Both the position numbers and the translations under genes were made by a program. A DNA stretch of 64,000 nt from Ditylenchus dipsaci (lineage: Eukaryota > Nematoda > Chromadorea > Rhabditida > Anguinidae), in the NCBI GenBank assembly GCA_004194705.1, contig SADC01000362.1, positions 1-64,000 on the forward strand, written 5' to 3'. Positions within the stretch are counted from its first letter, which is position 1, and the number at the start of each line of letters is the position of its first letter. Positions 22,426-33,332 of this stretch are shown one piece after another. The notes under the pieces were generated by a model. It saw only the letters and a list, made by a program, of their open reading frames with translations. It was not told the origin of the DNA and did not search any database.

Positions 22426-23463
22426 ATGTCTGTAATTTCACCGCCATCATTTGCTTTGCTCAAGTTTTACTACCATTATTCCAGCTTCACACTTGTTACA
22501 ACGTGGTTCCTAGCTCCATTTATGTTCTATGACATGCTAACTAAATCTGAAAGCCTGGGCCACTTCAAATGGTTCATTTTCAACAACACCTTTTGGGGCA
22601 TTATATTCGAAACTGCCATGGAAATATCTAAACCAGTGATATTGACCCCTTTGGCTGCGGGCTACCAGATTGGATTTGGCAAAAAATTTCTTGGTTACAC
22701 AAGCAGTGTTGTCTACATTCTACTGTGTTTAGGAACAGCAGCAATGATGTTCACGGGCCTCATTTTAACTTTATTTGTACGCTACCTAATGATATTTCGA
22801 AGAAGAATTTAAAACGGCTAAGCACTAAAAAGTTGACTGTGGCAATTTTAGTTTTATTATGTCTGATATATTGCTGCTTTTTTTACTCTGTTTTTTCAGT
22901 TGTTACAGCTAATCAGCAAACAATTATCGCATGGGCAAAAAGCTATGATCCAACTGTAGAAAAATACTTTGAGACAGAACCAACTTTCATTGTTTTACCA
23001 TACTCTTACATTTTTGTTCCAATTTTACTTACTTTTGTAACATGCATTGTTTTTATTTTATTAGAGCCAGTGGTTTTCGGACTTTTTATATACCAGCTTA
23101 TGAAGCAAAAGTCACAGCACTTTGTTTAGGAACAGCAGCAATGATGTTCACGGGCCTCATTTTAACTTTATTTGTACGCTTAAAAGTAAAGCACAAAGAT
23201 CAATTATTATTACTTCCTTGGTCCAAGCTTTTACTGTAACTGTTTTTTTGTTGTTGCCTTGTACAACTTTTTTCTTTTTCATTTTATTTGAAATTGGTCA
23301 TTCTTCTTCAGCTATGACTATTGCTTTATGTATTATAGACACTCATTCCGTTGTAGAGTTCACTATAACTCTTTACTGTGTTTCACCATACAAAAAATTT
23401 ATTTCAGAACTGCTTGAAACAAAAATTGACAATTCTTTGCTCACATTGGGACTTATCAAATGA
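22426..23463 (+). CDS. Srh-like seven-transmembrane chemoreceptor, disrupted
   Basis: Nematode Srh/Str-type receptors sense chemicals in sensory neurons. From the ATG at 22426 there are consecutive hydrophobic helices: FYYHYSSFTLVTTWFLAPFM, a KWFIFNNTFWGIIFETAMEI helix, and GYTSSVVYILLCLGTAAMMF with FTGLILTLFVRY. In a frame shifted near 22790 these continue as LTVAILVLLCLIYCCFFYSV and YIFVPILLTFVTCIVFILLE. After a third frame come SIIITSLVQAFTVTVFLLLP and an ending CVSPYKKFISELLETK. The second frame change is caused by an exact 58-bp copy (23123-23180) of 22726-22783; without it, SQHF would run in frame into KSKAQRS. The stop at 23461 lies at the edge of the next mobile element. Confidence 0.82.
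22726..22783 (+). repeat. 58-bp exact duplication, source copy (TM3)
   Basis: Begins TGTTTAGGAACAGCAGCAAT and ends TTTATTTGTACGCT. It is identical to 23123-23180. In this position it encodes part of TM3 in frame with its surroundings. Confidence 0.95.
23123..23180 (+). repeat. 58-bp exact duplication, inserted copy
   Basis: Identical to 22726-22783 but located between TM5 and TM6, where it shifts the frame by one (58 is not a multiple of three). Removing it restores continuous coding on both sides. Confidence 0.92.
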
Positions 23464-23881
23464 ATGTGGGTACCCGGTATTAAATAAAAAAACATGCCCG
23501 GTAGATATAGGCTTTAGCAGGGGTATTAAAGGAACTTACCCATGCTTACTTACCCACACCCTTTTATACCCTTTACGACTGATTTTCGATGTTTTGATTG
23601 TTCCATAAACAAGACCACCAGGGGTAAAATTTTACCCTTGGCCAAACAAATGGTAATATTTTTATTGAATTCGACTAATTTGGGTTTCTTTACTTGTGGA
23701 CAAGGGTATGTACCCGAGGCTAGAAGGGTAACTTGTAACCCACCCTCATTTAAAGGAGGAGAATACTTCCGTAGGAATTATTTGACATTCTTGTTTTTAA
23801 ACATTTTAGCACCATTTTGACTTAAAACTATGGCAAACTTTGAAAAACACGGGTTAAATTATGTTTTACTATTAAATGAAT

Positions 23882-24212
23882 ATCTCCAAAGACTAGAATA
23901 TGTCCGAAATTGCTTCAGTCGTATGTAATTTTCCCACCAAATGAACTATTTACTCCATGAAATTACAGCAATTTGAGTGGCTGTTTTGTGAAATATTTCT
24001 TAAAAGCCTTTTAATGTTTTCACTAGGGTTTAGCGCTGAATCTCAGCGTTCTATTGAGCTATTAGCTTATCTAATAAGATTTCAAAAAGTTGTACAGAAA
24101 AGTCTTTGAATGAAAAGAATTCTCAGAAAAATTAGCTAAGGAGTAAATAGTTTATTTGATGAGATAAATTACATACGACTGAAGCAATTTCGGGCATATT
24201 CTAGTCTTTGGA
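23882..24212. repeat. Palindrome at the left arm of the composite element
   Basis: CCAAAGACTAGAATATGTCC and GAAATTGCTTCAGTCG are mirrored by CGACTGAAGCAATTTC and GGGCATATTCTAGTCTTTGG. Inner matches (ACTATTTACTCC against GGAGTAAATAGT) continue toward a centre near 24045. Confidence 0.85.
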
Positions 24213-24214
24213 GG

Positions 24215-25215
24215 GGTCCGCGACAATTCGCCTCCGGGACAATTCGCCTCCCGGGACAATTCGCCTCCGGACCGATTCGCCTCCCGGGACAATTCGCCTC
24301 CAGGGACAATTCACCTCCAGGGACAATTCGCCTCCAGGACAATTCGCCTCCCGGGACAATTCGCCTCCCGGGACAATTCGCCTCCGGACCGATTCGCCTC
24401 CCGGGACAATTCGCCTCCAGGGACAATTCACCTCCAGGGACAATTCGCCTCCAGGACAATTCGCCTCCGGACCGATTCGCCTCCGGGACAATTCGCCTCC
24501 AGGGACAATTCACCTCCAGGGACAATTCGCCTCCAGGACAATTCGCCTCCCGGGACAATTCGCCTCCCGGGACAATTCGCCTCCGGACCGATTCGCCTCC
24601 CGGGACAATTCGCCTCCAGGGACAATTCACCTCCAGGGACAATTCGCCTCCAGGACAATTCGCCTCCGGACCGATTCGCCTCCCGGGACAATTCGCCTCC
24701 CGGACAATTCGCCTCCGGACCGATTCGCCTCCCGGGACAATTCGCCTCCCGGACAATTCGCCTCCGGACCGATTCGCCTCCCGGGACAATTCGCCTCCCG
24801 GGACAATTCGCCTCCGGACCGATTCGCCTCCCGGGACAATTCGCCTCCCGGGACAATTCGCCTCCCGGGACAATTCGCCTCCGGACCGATTCGCCTCCCG
24901 GGACAATTCGCCTCCAGGGACAATTCACCTCCAGGGACAATTCGCCTCCAGGACAATTCGCCTCCGGACCGATTCGCCTCCCGGACAATTCGCCTCCAGG
25001 GACAATTCACCTCCAGGGACAATTCGCCTCCAGGACAATTCGCCTCCGGACCGATTCGCCTCCCGGGACAATTCGCCTCCCGGGACAATTCGCCTCCGGA
25101 CCGATTCGCCTCCCGGGACAATTCGCCTCCAGGGACAATTCACCTCCAGGGACAATTCGCCTCCAGGACAATTCGCCTCCAGGACAATTCGCCTCCAGGA
25201 CAATTCGCCTCCGGT
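24215..25215. repeat. Minisatellite, 16-17-bp unit GGGACAATTCGCCTCC
   Basis: About sixty head-to-tail units of GGGACAATTCGCCTCC, with variants GGACCGATTCGCCTCC, GGGACAATTCACCTCC and a spare C or A between units. Variants recur in a higher-order order (CCGGG, CAGGG-ACCTCC, CAGG, CCGGACC) about every 65-100 bp. Because units are 16 or 17 bp and contain no stop in any frame, both strands show long open frames. These are a repeat artefact, not genes. Confidence 0.97.
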
Positions 25216-26660
25216 ACAAAAAAAGTAGTAGAAGTAATCTTTGAAAAGTCACAGTCATTATACCACATTCAGACCCTTATTTTCGACGTGAAATTGTGTG
25301 GTAAATCCTGTTTGATAGGACCAAAACCGCGATTTCACCCATCCGAACCCAAAACCCAGGGTAGGTACCTTCTGGTCAGGTGTATGTATGGCCTGAAAAT
25401 TTGAAAAAAATAAATAGATCGAAAACCAACCATGCTATCAAATGTAAAATCATGTGGTGAATCAGGTTTGATAATATCAAAATTTTGAGTTCACTGAACC
25501 GATCCCCACAATTAGAGGTAGGTATCCCTCGTCGAGGTGTATATTTATTTACGGGCGTTAAGCAAATCGATCCACACCAAACTGATTTATACCGAATTGG
25601 TCCACACACAAAATGGTCCACACTTTTTCAAATGCGTACATTTTGAAAAATTCTGTAGTCTGAACCGACCAAACCAAGTGGTCGTCCACTTGGAGCTTTT
25701 TTGTTCATACTTTTTTGGGTTCCAAAACCTATTTTCTGGACTAACTCGGGAATGCTGAAGATGGTTTGATAGTAGTGAAATGCCGTTTCGTAAGTTATTT
25801 TCTAGTTTTGGCAAATTCAATTATTTCCCAATAATTAAAAAATACCATACAAAACCTTCTTTTACTATTATCGAACCATCTTCAGCACGCCCAAATTGGT
25901 CCAGAAAACAGGTTTCGGAATATGAAAAACGTAAAAAAAATTTTGCACCAAATTGACGACCACTTGATTTTGTTGTACTCAGGTAGTGTAGTGGTACCCG
26001 GATAGTAATATTTTCGTCTTGTAAAGAACTTTTAAAATTTATGATCCAACTTTAATTCTACTGGACAATCCATGCACTAACTAAACCATGTGGTCGTCCA
26101 CTTGGATCAAAAGAAAGGCAGCTAAAGTTGGTTATAGACTGATAAATTTTGAAGTCAAATAATTGTTGTCTCTATTATCTGAGCAGGGTAAGAATGCCTT
26201 TATGAACAGGGAGCAATTGTCCATTTTATACAGGTTTCCGGTGAATACGTGGTATAAAATTCAATTTAAAAAAGAGATGCAACACCAACCACACGACGTG
26301 GATATCCACTTGGTTCATATGAGCGTCCACTTTTTCAAGTTTGTCAGTTTATCTAAACCACCTAAATATGAGATATTTTATGTATCTAGCAGTCTTAATG
26401 AACATATCTGAAATTTGAGTAGTTTTAGTGGCTGAATTTTTTTGACTAGCTAGAGACCTCCATGATTCAAGTGGACCACCTAAATAAACCAGGTGGACAA
26501 CAACATGAGAAAATAAGGGCGATTAGGTGATAAATTGACAAAAATGTTATAAAAATCAATGCATAACAACTACAATATTACCCTTTCTGCAAAAATACAA
26601 ACTAAGGATAAGCTTGTTCATGGAGTGAATGGACAGACTGAACAGGAGATAAAAAATGTA
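25216..26660. other. Interior of composite element
   Basis: Contains a tRNA-headed palindrome at 25660-25980 (GTGGTCGTCCACTTGG left, GACGACCACTTG right, inner GCTGAAGATGGTTTGATAGT mirrored by CGAACCATCTTCAGC). A partial copy lies at 26065-26110 (TGGTCGTCCACTTGGATCAA), with degenerate GTCCACTTGG/CCAGGTGGAC motifs to 26500. No protein-coding gene is recognised. Confidence 0.6.
25660..25980. mobile_element. tRNA-headed palindrome, second copy
   Basis: Same architecture as 20548-20966, more diverged: an outer GTGGTCGTCCACTTGG stem, GGGTTCCAAAACCTATTTTC, ATGCTGAAGATGGTTTG, and their inverses to about 25977. Confidence 0.75.
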
Positions 26661-26664
26661 ATTG

Positions 26665-26815
26665 GAGGCGAATTGTCCCGGGAGGCGAATTGTCCCGGGA
26701 GGCGAATTGTCCCGGAGGCGAATTGTCCTGGAGGCGAATTGTCCTGGAGGCGAATTGTCCCGGGAGGCGAATCGGCCCAGAGGCGAATTGTCCTGGAGGC
26801 GAATTGTCCGTGTCC
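26665..26815. repeat. Short inverted partner of the minisatellite
   Basis: About nine units of GGAGGCGAATTGTCCCGG, the reverse complement of the 24215-25215 unit, including one GGAGGCGAATCGGCCC variant matching the CGATTC variant of the long array. It sits symmetrically inside the right arm of the composite element. Confidence 0.95.
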
Positions 26816-27016
26816 CTCTTTGGAGGCATTCTTTTAGCAGGAAAACATGATTTAACCGATGTTTCCAAAGTTTGCTGAAACTTTAAGTCAAAATGGTGCT
26901 AAAATGTTTAAAAACAAGAATGTCAAATAATTCCTACGGAAGCATTCTCCTCCTTTAATACCGGGTATATAGTATATACTGTATATAGTATATATACCCT
27001 CATTTATTTGATACGG

Positions 27017-27765
27017 CCCATTCAAAAAAGGGGTGAAAGCTTTTAAGGAGATGATCTCGATACGAACAAATTCATCCAAGTTTTGTGTGTTTTTAAATGT
27101 GGTTTTAGAGCCATATTTTGTCGACAACTTGGTGATGCGATGTCGGACAAACTTGTGCAGAATCAAAAGTTGGACCCTAGTAGCGAATACCCTCCCCCCC
27201 AACAATTTTCACCTTTTTTACTTAGGTAAAAAGTACCCAAATTTATGTCCCAGACCCCGGAAAATATGCGTAAACTCTTTATTAGTCACAACTTCCGCAC
27301 GCTAGCCTGCCCCAAGCCTAAGGGTTAAGCCTAAACTTGTTGTTTGCAAGGGTAGTTACAGCAATTTTAAAAAGTCGAATTCTTGGGGGGGGGGGGGGGT
27401 ATTGGCTACTAGCGCCAAAAGTTGTAATAGCATCATCAATATTAGAATTTTGAAATTCCTTCGCGAAATGGCCTAAATTCGGGAAAGGGGAAAACCATCG
27501 AGAAAAGGTTGATCAGTCTCTTGTTAAATTTCGATTCTGAGGGCATTTTTGGAAGGAATTTTCGAATTCTGATATTAATAATGCTAAGCTAAATTTTAAT
27601 TTTGCACAAGATTGTCTGGAACCCCAACACCGGATTGTGGACAAAATATGTCTCTAAAACCATATTTAAAAAACACAAAACTTAGAACAATCCTTTCGTG
27701 TCGAGACTATCTCCTTAACAACTTTCACCCTCCCTTTAAGTCTCATCATTTGTTGTCTAATTAAA
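27017..27765. mobile_element. Palindromic fold-back element
   Basis: GGAGATGATCTCGATACGAA and AAATGTGGTTTTAGAGCCAT at the left are mirrored by ATGGTTTTAGAGACATATTT- and GGAGATAGTCTCGACACGAA-type sequence read on the minus strand at 27645-27720. A run of G at 27386-27399 sits in the left arm. A related element (shared CTTGTGCARAATYAAAAGTT and GTCGACAACTTGGTG types) is at 41590-42085. Confidence 0.8.
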
Positions 27766-28980
27766 TTTTCATATAGTGTTTTCTTGATTGTTATTTAAAT
27801 TGATTTTTTTGCCGAGTTTAATGAAAAAGATTTGAAAATAAATTTTTATGTATTCGAATAAGAATACTACTCATAAATAATAAACACCCGGATGATACTT
27901 CAACCACCTGTTTAATACACAAACCACCAGGTCAGCCCTTCACACCCTTCACCTAATTTACATGCCCTGCCCGAAACACTTGAAGGTACCTTAGCCGTCT
28001 GGGAGGTAGACCAACAGCCTGGGTAATATCTCAGCACCTGGACAGTACACTGCCCACCTGGAAGCTGCGTCAAAGGCTAAAATTTTGATGATCAAAATAA
28101 TTAACTACTTTTAACATTAAAAAAAAACCTTTGTCTCTTATGCCATTTTTTGGAAAAAAGTTTTCCGGGGAGTTAAGCCTCTGTTAGTGATTCTAAATTC
28201 GCCCATAGAGGAAACAGAAAAAGCAATTATTTTTGGCAAATCTACGCAGAACCCGAAAATGTATACTTGATTCATCAGAGTTTACAGCCTAGTAATCACT
28301 ACTTGAAATTAGAGCTATAAATGAAGGAGCTGCAAATGAATCCAGAATAATTTAGCAGTGAATACCCACCAAACACGAGTTTTGTGCCAGAAATCGAATA
28401 TCTAGTCCTCAGTGCCAGCTGCAAAAGCTGCAATTTGATTAAATTAATCAACTGGTTAGCCACAGAGATTTCAAACGTCTTCTATTAAAAAAACAGTTTT
28501 TTAGTTGAGATGTTGCGTGGATCTGCGTTTTTCGTTTTTACAAAAATAATAATAATAAATATTCAAAAAAACCATTTGAAAAATAAATATTCTCAAGGCT
28601 TGTAGTCGGGTTTGAAGGGTTTAAGTCTCCCTAACTTGATAATAAAAATGTATCTTATAAAAACCATTATACTCATTCGAAAAACCTAGATCTTAGCTTT
28701 CGAATTTAATATCATAGAGCTGAAAAAAGATCAGGCTTTTCAGTAAAAAATTTAAAAGTAGGAAGTGAGCCATATTCCTGAAGCCATACTGCGACCCAAA
28801 GAAAAAGTTTTCACATAGTCTTTAGTTTACAAAACGAGGTGAGCCATGTAGAAACCAATAAAATTATGCAACAGATGGTATTTTTAGTTGTGAATGTTTA
28901 TATCGGCTCGAACGTGGGAAGGGGAGAGAGTTATAGCCATTTAAATTTCCCATTTCACATGAATTTCCTGCACTAATCTC
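27766..28980. other. Intergenic with CACCTG-rich stretch
   Basis: Around 27885-28070 short CACCTG/CAGGTG motifs recur every 20-30 bp, similar in style to 7275-7345. The rest is AT-rich. No gene is seen. Confidence 0.45.
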
Positions 28981-29000
28981 CCATAACTTTTTTTGCTAGT

Positions 29001-29220
29001 GGAAAAAATTGATTCTGATTACGAATTCGTGCTCAGCGTGGTCGATCTGTATGTGAAACGAATAACTCGCCTTCAACCACAGTTGCCACATTTTCTTGAT
29101 TTTTTGAGCGTATGTTGTAGCGCAGGAACAGCATTACAAAATGCAATAAAATTTAAGATGGCCAAAAAAAGGAAGAAATTTAATAACGTATCAAAAACAG
29201 TTCGAATAAAAAATCTATAG
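29001..29220 (+). pseudogene. Orphan coding-like exon, RIH-type resemblance
   Basis: After an acceptor-like TTTTTTTGCTAG, an open frame reads VEKIDSDYEFVLSVVDLYVK, then LPHFLDFLSVCCSAGTALQN and a Lys-rich end with stop at 29218. The FLDFLSVxCSxGxALQN stretch recalls the repeated RIH-type segments of IP3 or ryanodine receptors. No neighbouring exons were found. It may be a captured gene fragment or chance; low certainty. Confidence 0.3.
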
Positions 29221-29436
29221 AGACAGAATTTTCAAAGTCTTAAAAATGAGTTGCATATCTTTCTTAATTAAGTGATCAAAATGCCCATTTTGAATGGTTT
29301 TATTTATCTGCCTTAAAGATATGATAAAAATCTACTTTCTACGACTTTTTTCGGGAATAAATTTACCAGTATTTGTTTATGCTTCTATGCCTCTCTTTCG
29401 AAGAAACAAGCCTCTGCGTTACACCGTGAATTAAGG

Positions 29437-29590
29437 TGGGTACCAGCAAATTTGTTGAATCGTTTGATTCACATTTGTTTTTCGTCTAATCTGATGTTGA
29501 TGACCTTTTATTCCTAGTAGATAATTTAAAAAGTTGAGAATGCTTATAAAAAATTTTGGAGGAAGAAAAACACTGCTGGTACTCGTCTTA
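29437..29590. mobile_element. Small MITE (GGGTACCAGCAAA type)
   Basis: The left end GGTACCAGCAAATTTGTTGA and a right end ending CTGCTGGTACTC are inverted. A similar left half is found at about 48945-49030 (GGGTACCAGCAAAATTTTCT), so this is a family. Confidence 0.55.
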
Positions 29591-29834
29591 ATTTTTGTGT
29601 AATGCGCTGGCATACATCTTTAAAAAGATTTATGTAGTCTCAATGTTATTCTCTTTGGCGTTCTGGTTTTACCCTTCAAAAATGATTCCTGTTTAAAATC
29701 AATTTTTCATAATTATTTTTATATTTATTACATAAATAAATTTCGACACCTATTGTTTTTTACAAGGTTTTTTAGAATTTCGTGAACTTTCTTTGAATTC
29801 ATTATTTAATTAGCTTTAGATTTTATATCTACAA

Positions 29835-32725
29835 ATGTCAGAGTATAACCAGGGAGAAGAGTCAGCTCCACTGCTAGATGTCAATTCTAGTACCGCTAGT
29901 CAAAAGACTGCTTTTGCTGGTCTAACTTCTGAACAAGATTCTACAATTCAAGCACCTACTATTAACACTTCAGTCATTGTTGAGCCACATCCTGTAGAGG
30001 TTACGTTCAGCACCAACAATGAAGGTCAGGTAAATTCTTGCCAAGGCTATGCCTACACTACAATGGTCAGTTGTTGCAAATGGAGAGCAAACAAGGCTTT
30101 AGATTCACTAACCAGCAAGATTATGAAAACTTGGGAGAATGGGTTGGAGAAGCAATCTACGAAAAAATGACGCAAGAGCCCTACAATCTGCAGAAGATGT
30201 ATCTGAAAGAAGAGGGTCTGAATGATGTTAAAGCAGAGAGCCTGTCGTTCGTGTTCGCCAGCCCAGATCTTAAGCAAGCCACACATCTAGTGGTCCTCAT
30301 CCACGGAACAGGAGTGGTTAGAGCTGGTCAGTGGAGCAGGAAGTTAATCATCAATGAGTCTTTGGAAGTGGGCTCACAGTAAGTATTTTCTGAATTTAAA
30401 GCTGAGAGCATGTATTTGGGAGCACGACATCTTCGCTTTTTAGGAAAATTTATCGGGCGACAATTTTGTCTTTTCTACGAACTAGTCGCCCGACAAATTA
30501 TCTTAAAAAGCAAAAATATCACATTGCCTTGGGAATTTTCCAATCGCATTAGTAAGACTAAAATTTTTAAAAAATTTTCGTATACAAAAAAATTGATAAA
30601 AAGAGCTTTTGCAGACTTCCGTACATTCGAAAATGCCAACTGAGGGGTTGGTCTGTGCTGGTTATGAACACAAATGACAATTTCTACTACTACGTTCCTT
30701 CTGGCTGTTCCAGTCAACTGCAATCTTCTTCCTGCTCCCTCGATGAAGAGCCCATAAAAGAAGGGGCTAAAAAAACGTCAGAACAGCTGGGCCAAACAAA
30801 AGAAGGGCAGGAGGCAGAATCCAGCAAAGTGCCAGTAGATGTAGCAGAAGAAGATTTGGGTAATCATTCGCCAGCAAAAATACCAGTATCCACTGAAGAT
30901 AGCGAAGAAAATAATCAAGAAACCCAGACACCTTCTAAACCTTCACCGCCACCTGCCGAAATTGTTGTTAAGAAGAGGAAGCGTAAGCTGAACAGTGGCA
31001 GTGCTGAAGAGCATGGTTTATATGTTTGGGAGAATTATGTTCAACCACTCTCCTACCACAACCATGAGCTTAAAATTGGTAGGCCAGAATTTTAGCTGCC
31101 TATTTTTGCAAAATAATTTGTATAATTTTGAATAAATACAGTCGAATATTGATATACCACATCCCAAACAACACCCTAAAAAGTTTGTTCCCGTCTAGGA
31201 TCCAACAATTTTTTCGCCTCACTTTTTTAACTTTTTATCAATTCTGTTTGGACAGTCTGGTTCTAAATATTGCAAAAAATATTGCAAAAAGCGGAAAACT
31301 GAATCATTTGCCACTTGAAACAAAAGACCTCGATATAATGACACTCTTTTTTGAAAATAGAGTGTTATTATGGTTACTACTCATATGGCCGCAACCCATT
31401 TGGCCGCACTCATTTGGCCGCACCTCATTTGGCCGCCATTTCGCATTTTTATAAGAAAATACTACTGCCAATAATTTTGACCTTTTATTGGCGAGAGGTA
31501 GTTAAGTCATTAACTAAACGTGAAATGGCGGCCAAATGAGTTGCGGCCAAATGAGTGCGGCCAAATGAGTTGCGGCCAAATGAGTTGCGGCCAAATGAGT
31601 GTGTACGGTTGTTATACCGAGGTTTTTTTGTTTTAAGTAACAAAATTGTTTGGTTTTATAAAAATGACAGGAATCCGAATCCTTACGATAGTTAGGACCC
31701 GATTGTTCAAACAGAATTCAAGAAGTATCGAGCCCCTAGGCGAGGACAAATTTTTCGTAATGTCGTTATTTCCAGGTTCGACTTACGTTTAAAATTGTAG
31801 TTATGGTCAAAGCTCTATATAGCGCTCACCCAAAAAGATCGTTCCAACCTAGGGTCCGACACTTTTTTAACCTGATTTTTAAAGTATTTTGCCAGTTCTG
31901 TTTTTACAGTCTGGTCCCAAATATCGTAAGGATTCTGATTTTACCGATCGTTTTCCAGAAACCTAGTATATTTTTCTATAAAAAAGCAAAACCCTGCATA
32001 ACGTTCACCTTTTTAAAAAAATAGGTGAATGTTATATTGGATTTTTTAGAGGAAAAAATCTAATCTTTTTGAAAAATGATCTGCAAAATCGGAATCCTTG
32101 CGATATTTGGGACCAGACTGTAAAACAGAACTAGCAAAATACTTCGAAAATCAAGTTAAAAAGGTGACGGACCCTAGGCGGGAACGAAATTTTTGGGTTG
32201 AGCGCTATATAGAGCTTTGACTGTAGTGATATGGGATACGATGGGGTTAAAACTTTGCTTGGGCTCATTTATTAAAGCGGATCCAACCAGGATTTATAAT
32301 CAAGAAAGACACTTTATTAGAGAAACTAAAAGCTTTTTAACCATTCTTAGCACTTTTTTTTAGCAATAGTAGCTCACAGCTACGGAGGCAGAGTCACAAT
32401 GGAAATACTATCTCATCTGGCCAACAGCATTCTTCACATCGACGACAACCACCAGGACACAACCTCTGCTCTCGACTGTCTCACATCTATCAAATGCATT
32501 TGTCTGACTGACGCTATCTTTGACGAGCCTATATTGAGTTGGTTGAAGCCAACTGCGCCCAAGACTAGGAATTGGATCACTTCTTCACTGCCAGTGGACA
32601 CGAAACTGCCCAGAAGAGGCAACATCACCTTCTCTGCAGGCACTGATGAACACGAGAGGACATCTGCGGCTGCCAAGGACTCTGTCTTTAAATTTATTGA
32701 AGAATGTTTTGAGGATCAAGATTAA
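29835..32725 (+). CDS. ARB2A/FAM172-family protein, four exons
   Basis: Exons 29835-30029, 30071-30378, 30615-31078 and 32364-32725 join in phase to 442 codons with GT-AG introns. After an acidic, Thr/Ser-rich N-terminus the family core begins: GFRFTNQQDYENLGEWVGE, then the Arb2 signature HLVVLIHGTGVVRAGQWSRK and LIINESLEVGSQ, GWSVLVMNTNDNFYYY, YVWENYV, the nucleophile elbow VAHSYGG, CLTDAIFD, and the C-terminal FSAGTDEHERTS. Between VMNTNDN and YVWENYV is a long acidic/Pro-Ser linker ending in the basic VVKKRKRKLN, which could act as a nuclear signal. Family members have been linked to Argonaute/RNA silencing and splicing. Intron 3 (1.3 kb) holds two MITEs and a fold-back. The frame is intact. 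No symbol is assigned because orthology was not tested. Confidence 0.95.
31140..31790. mobile_element. GGAATCCTTGCGAT-family MITE split by a fold-back
   Basis: The left part begins CAGTCGAATATTGATATACC after TA, and the right part ends near TCCAGGTTCGACTTACG with CCGAATCCTTACGATAGTTA inside. A CATTTGGCCGC fold-back (31373-31601) lies between the halves, suggesting a later insertion. The MITE is in intron 3 of the ARB2A-family gene. Confidence 0.6.
31373..31601. mobile_element. Small fold-back with CATTTGGCCGC tandem repeats
   Basis: The left arm has four CATTTGGCCGC(A/C) units of about 14-16 bp. The right arm has five GCGGCCAAATGAGT units in opposite orientation. About 75 bp separate the arms. 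Same layout, on a small scale, as the composite element at 23455-27013. Confidence 0.85.
31803..32223. mobile_element. GGAATCCTTGCGAT-family MITE
   Basis: The left end GGTCAAAGCTCTATATAGCG is mirrored by CGCTATATAGAGCTTTGACTG at the right. Inner mirrored blocks include CCAGTTCTGTTTTACAGTC-type sequence and AAAATCGGAATCCTTGCGAT. It lies in intron 3 of the ARB2A-family gene. Confidence 0.88.
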
Positions 32726-33330
32726 GCATTACAAGATACGCATTTTACTTAATTTGGTTACATTTTTATTCTGCCATTGCATTTGAAGAAAGGGGTCATT
32801 GGCGGAAGATGGAGTGTAAAATCTAAAACAAACATGTCTTAAATCACTTTTATTCCTAATCTTTTCTGATTATTAGCAACAATATTGTTATGTTTGCTTT
32901 CCGGAATTTCACCTGTCCCATGAGTATCCACCTTTCACCGCAGAAACTGAGCCAATAAAACAGAGCATTTTCTTTTCAAGCTTACTATTTAACTGATTTT
33001 AATTTGTTGGCTAAGTTTTTATGGGTGAAGTTGGATGTTTTAGCGCTTTGGATAGCTCATATTTTAAAAATAAATGAAAGTGACCTAATGTGTGATTTTT
33101 ACAGCTTTCCTAACCCTTTTCTTCTAAATGACCCCCTCCCCCTTAAAAGAGCTATTACAATTTTATGTCATTCCTTTTTCGTTTGAAGCATAAATAAATT
33201 ATACGGTTCATGTTTACCATAAAATTTTAGAAAACCCCAGACAAAAAGGTCTACTAGAATTGTTAAACGTATTAGAGAAATTCGTAGAACAATTTTCACT
33301 ATCAACTCTGCCTCTGTTTCAAGTTTCAAC
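32726..33330. other. 3' flank of the ARB2A-family gene
   Basis: AT-rich sequence with an AATAAAA signal near 32955. No coding feature recognised. Confidence 0.4.
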
Positions 33331-33332
33331 TA

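Larger units (their letters stand above)
23455..27013. mobile_element. Composite fold-back element with inverted minisatellite arms
   Basis: The ends TATCAAATGAATGTGGGTA (left) and TACCCTCATTTATTTGATA (right) are inverted copies, each next to a CCCGGTATTAAA-type block. Further in, AGGAGGAGAATACTTCCGTA and GGAATTATTTGACATTCTTG at 23753-23795 are mirrored at about 26905-26955. The arms then enter GAATTGTCCC-type minisatellites in opposite orientations (24215-25215 and 26665-26815). The interior contains tRNA-headed palindromes. I find no transposase and no clear target duplication, so the class is uncertain. The left end overlaps the stop region of the chemoreceptor gene. Confidence 0.7.

Noticed and set aside
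24215..25215. CRISPR-like array
   Set aside because: Units are contiguous with no spacers, the organism is eukaryotic, and variants form a higher-order minisatellite.
24208..25404. 398-residue open frame (+) and several long frames (-) across the minisatellite
   Set aside because: The repeat unit has no stops in any frame and is 16 or 17 bp long, so all frames stay open. The predicted peptides are periodic repeats without any protein signature.
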